64,000 nucleotides of DNA, taken from positions 558,001 to 622,000 of the forward strand of contig NW_027096031.1 of NCBI RefSeq assembly GCF_040115645.1. The letters are read 5' to 3'. This DNA is from Euwallacea fornicatus (Eukaryota > Arthropoda > Insecta > Coleoptera > Curculionidae). Positions 62,280-64,000 of this stretch are shown here, piece by piece (positions within the stretch are counted from its first letter, which is position 1; each line of letters opens with the position of its first letter). The translations under genes and the position numbers were made by a program. The notes under the pieces were generated by a model that was not told the origin of the DNA, made no database searches, and worked only from the letters and a program-made list of their open reading frames with translations.

Positions 62280-64000
62280 TTGGCAAATGAAGACCAAATT
62301 TCTGAAACAAAGTGTCAAATTAATCAGCTCAACGAGATTTTGAAGATGTCACAACACATGATGATTGCATCTTGTAGAATTTCCAAGAAAAATAGTACTT
62401 TATGTGCTCAAACACACAACTTTTGTGACTTTTCCAATTTTGAAGCTCGATAACTTTGGCAAATGTGTACCAAATTTGTTAAACAAAGTGTCAAATTAAT
62501 CAGCTCGACAAGGTTATGAAGATGTCACAACACACCATGATTACATCTTGTTGAACTTCCAAGAAAAATAGTACTTTATATGCTCAAACACACATATTTT
62601 GTGACTTTTCAAACTCTGAAGCTCGATAACTTTGGCAAATGTGGACCAAATTTGTTACACAAAGTGTCAAAGTAATCACCTCAACGAGATTTTGAAGATG
62701 TCACAACACATCATGATTACCTCTTGTTGAACTTCCAAGAAAAATAGTACTTTATGTGCTCAAACACACAACTTTTGTGACTTTTCAAACTCTGAAGCTA
62801 GATAACTTCGGCAAATGTGGACCAAATTTCTTAAACAAAGTGTCAAATTAATCAGCTCAACGAGATCTTTAAAATGACACAACACACCATGATTACATCT
62901 TGTTGAACTTCCAAGAAAAATAGTACTTTATGTGCTCAAACACACAACTTTTGTGACTTTTCCAATTTTGAAGCTCGATAACTTTGGCAAATGTGGACCA
63001 AATTTGTTAACCAAAGTGTCAAATTAATCAGCTCGACGAGATTTTCAAGATGTCACAACAAATCATGATTGCATCTTGTTGAATTTCCAAGAAAAATAGT
63101 ACTTTATGTGCTCAAACACACAACTTTTGTGACTTTTCAAACTCTGAAGCTAGATAACTTCGGCAAATGTGGACCAAATTTCTTAAACAAAGTGTCAAAT
63201 TAATCAGCACAACGAGATCTTTAAAATGACACAACACACCATGATTACATCTTGTTGAACTTCCAAGAAAAATAGTACTTTATGTGCTCAAACACACAAC
63301 TTTTGTGACTTTTCCAATTTTGAAGCTCGATAACTTTGGCAAATGTGGACCAAATTTGTTAACCAAAGTGTCAAATTAATCAGCTCGACGAGATCTTTAA
63401 AATGACACAACAATTCATGATTGCATCTTGTTGAATTTCCAAGAAAAATAGTACTTTATGTGCTCAAACACACAACTTTTGTGACTTTTCCAATTTTGAA
63501 GCTCGATAACTTTGGCAAATGTGGACCAAATTTGTTAAACAAAGTGTCAAATTAATCAGCTCGACAAGGTTATGAAGATGTCACAACACACCATGATTAC
63601 ATCTTGTTGAACTTCCAAGAAAAATAGTACTTTATATGCTCAAACACACATATTTTGTGACTTTTCAAACTCTGAAGCTCGATAACTTTGGCAAATGTGG
63701 ACCAAATTTGTTACACAAAGTGTCAAATTAATCAGCTCGACGAGATCTTTAAAATGACACAACACATCATCATTGCATCTTGTTGAACTTCCAAGAAAAA
63801 TAGTACTTTATGTGCTCAAACACACAACTTTTGTGACTTTTCAAACTTTGAAGCTCGATAACTTCGGCAAATGTGGACCAAATTTCTTAAACAAAGTGTC
63901 AAATTAATTAGCTCGACGAGATTTTGAATATGTCACAACAAATCATGATTGCATCTTGTTGAATTTCCAAGAAAAATAGTACTTTATATGCTCAAACACA
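62280..64000. repeat. Right-arm tail, mixed monomers
   Basis: Classes from domains B, C and E are interleaved: TGATGATTGCATCTTGTAGAA near 62360, AGTAATCACC near 62670, GAAGCTAGATAAC near 62796 and 63146, and CACATCATCA at 63763. The GAAGCTAGATAAC monomer recurs with a 352-bp step (two monomers). No gene or other element seen. Confidence 0.75.

Larger units (their letters stand above)
32856..64000. repeat. Satellite array, right arm (about 176-bp monomer)
   Basis: About 177 monomers in the same orientation and phase as the left arm, running off the window end. Typical classes carry GATAACATTGGC, CACTACAATTCATAATTG, CACACATATTTTGTGAC, CACGCAACTTTTG or GATATCTTTGGC, most of which are rare or absent on the left. 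Structural variants are a 67-bp deletion at 44310, a 1-bp insertion (CAGCCACGACG) at 44551 and 54405, and a 1-bp deletion (CTTTAAATGAC) near 48440, 52311 and 53719. I see no unique sequence, gene or second mobile element. Confidence 0.97.

Noticed and set aside
1..64000. CRISPR-like or bacterial origin
   Set aside because: Repeats are 176 bp, directly adjoining without unique spacers, and the mobile element is a eukaryotic Ty3/gypsy retrotransposon.
1..64000. Inverted satellite segments
   Set aside because: All landmark strings were seen in the plus orientation in both arms; I found no stretch reading as the reverse complement.

Overview
The window is eukaryotic heterochromatin: about 50 kb of one tandem satellite (monomer about 176 bp, roughly 110 monomers left and 177 right of an insertion, all head-to-tail on the same strand) interrupted once by a 13.56-kb block of Ty3/gypsy-type LTR retrotransposon. 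I see no host gene, tRNA, rRNA or other unique sequence. The host is probably an arthropod, most likely an insect. This is inferred from the retroelement: its Gag has the insect-type architecture ending in a C-H-C-C finger, and its primer site matches tRNA-Trp, as in the CsRn1 clade. The species cannot be named from this sequence.

Layout. 1-7780: satellite domain A, near-identical higher-order repeats (HORs) of 9 monomers (1584 bp), with one 8-monomer version giving a 17-monomer (2992 bp) super-period. 7781-19294: domain B, other monomer classes, with an island of domain A monomers (about 9831-10886), a 1.5-kb block repeated 5.3 kb away, and a 7-monomer HOR near the insertion. 19295-32855: four LTRs alternating with three internal regions (LTR-int-LTR-int-LTR-int-LTR), unit 4421 bp, copies apparently identical, the whole flanked by one 4-bp duplication (ACAT). 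32856-64000: satellite again, a mosaic of reused blocks of about 1.4 kb (8 monomers) plus a 15-monomer (2640 bp) HOR at about 55.8-61.1 kb.

The retroelement looks intact in all three units: LTR with TATA-like box and AATAAA, tRNA-Trp primer site, gag, then pol in the -1 frame (protease, reverse transcriptase, RNase H, integrase with GPY/F module), polypurine tract, and no env. Gag would form the particle, Pol would copy the RNA and integrate the DNA. The array most likely grew from one insertion by unequal exchange between LTRs, the same process that seems to shape the satellite around it. An assembly artefact must be excluded.

Copy comparisons were made by eye at diagnostic positions, so 'identical' means no difference was noticed, not a computed alignment.
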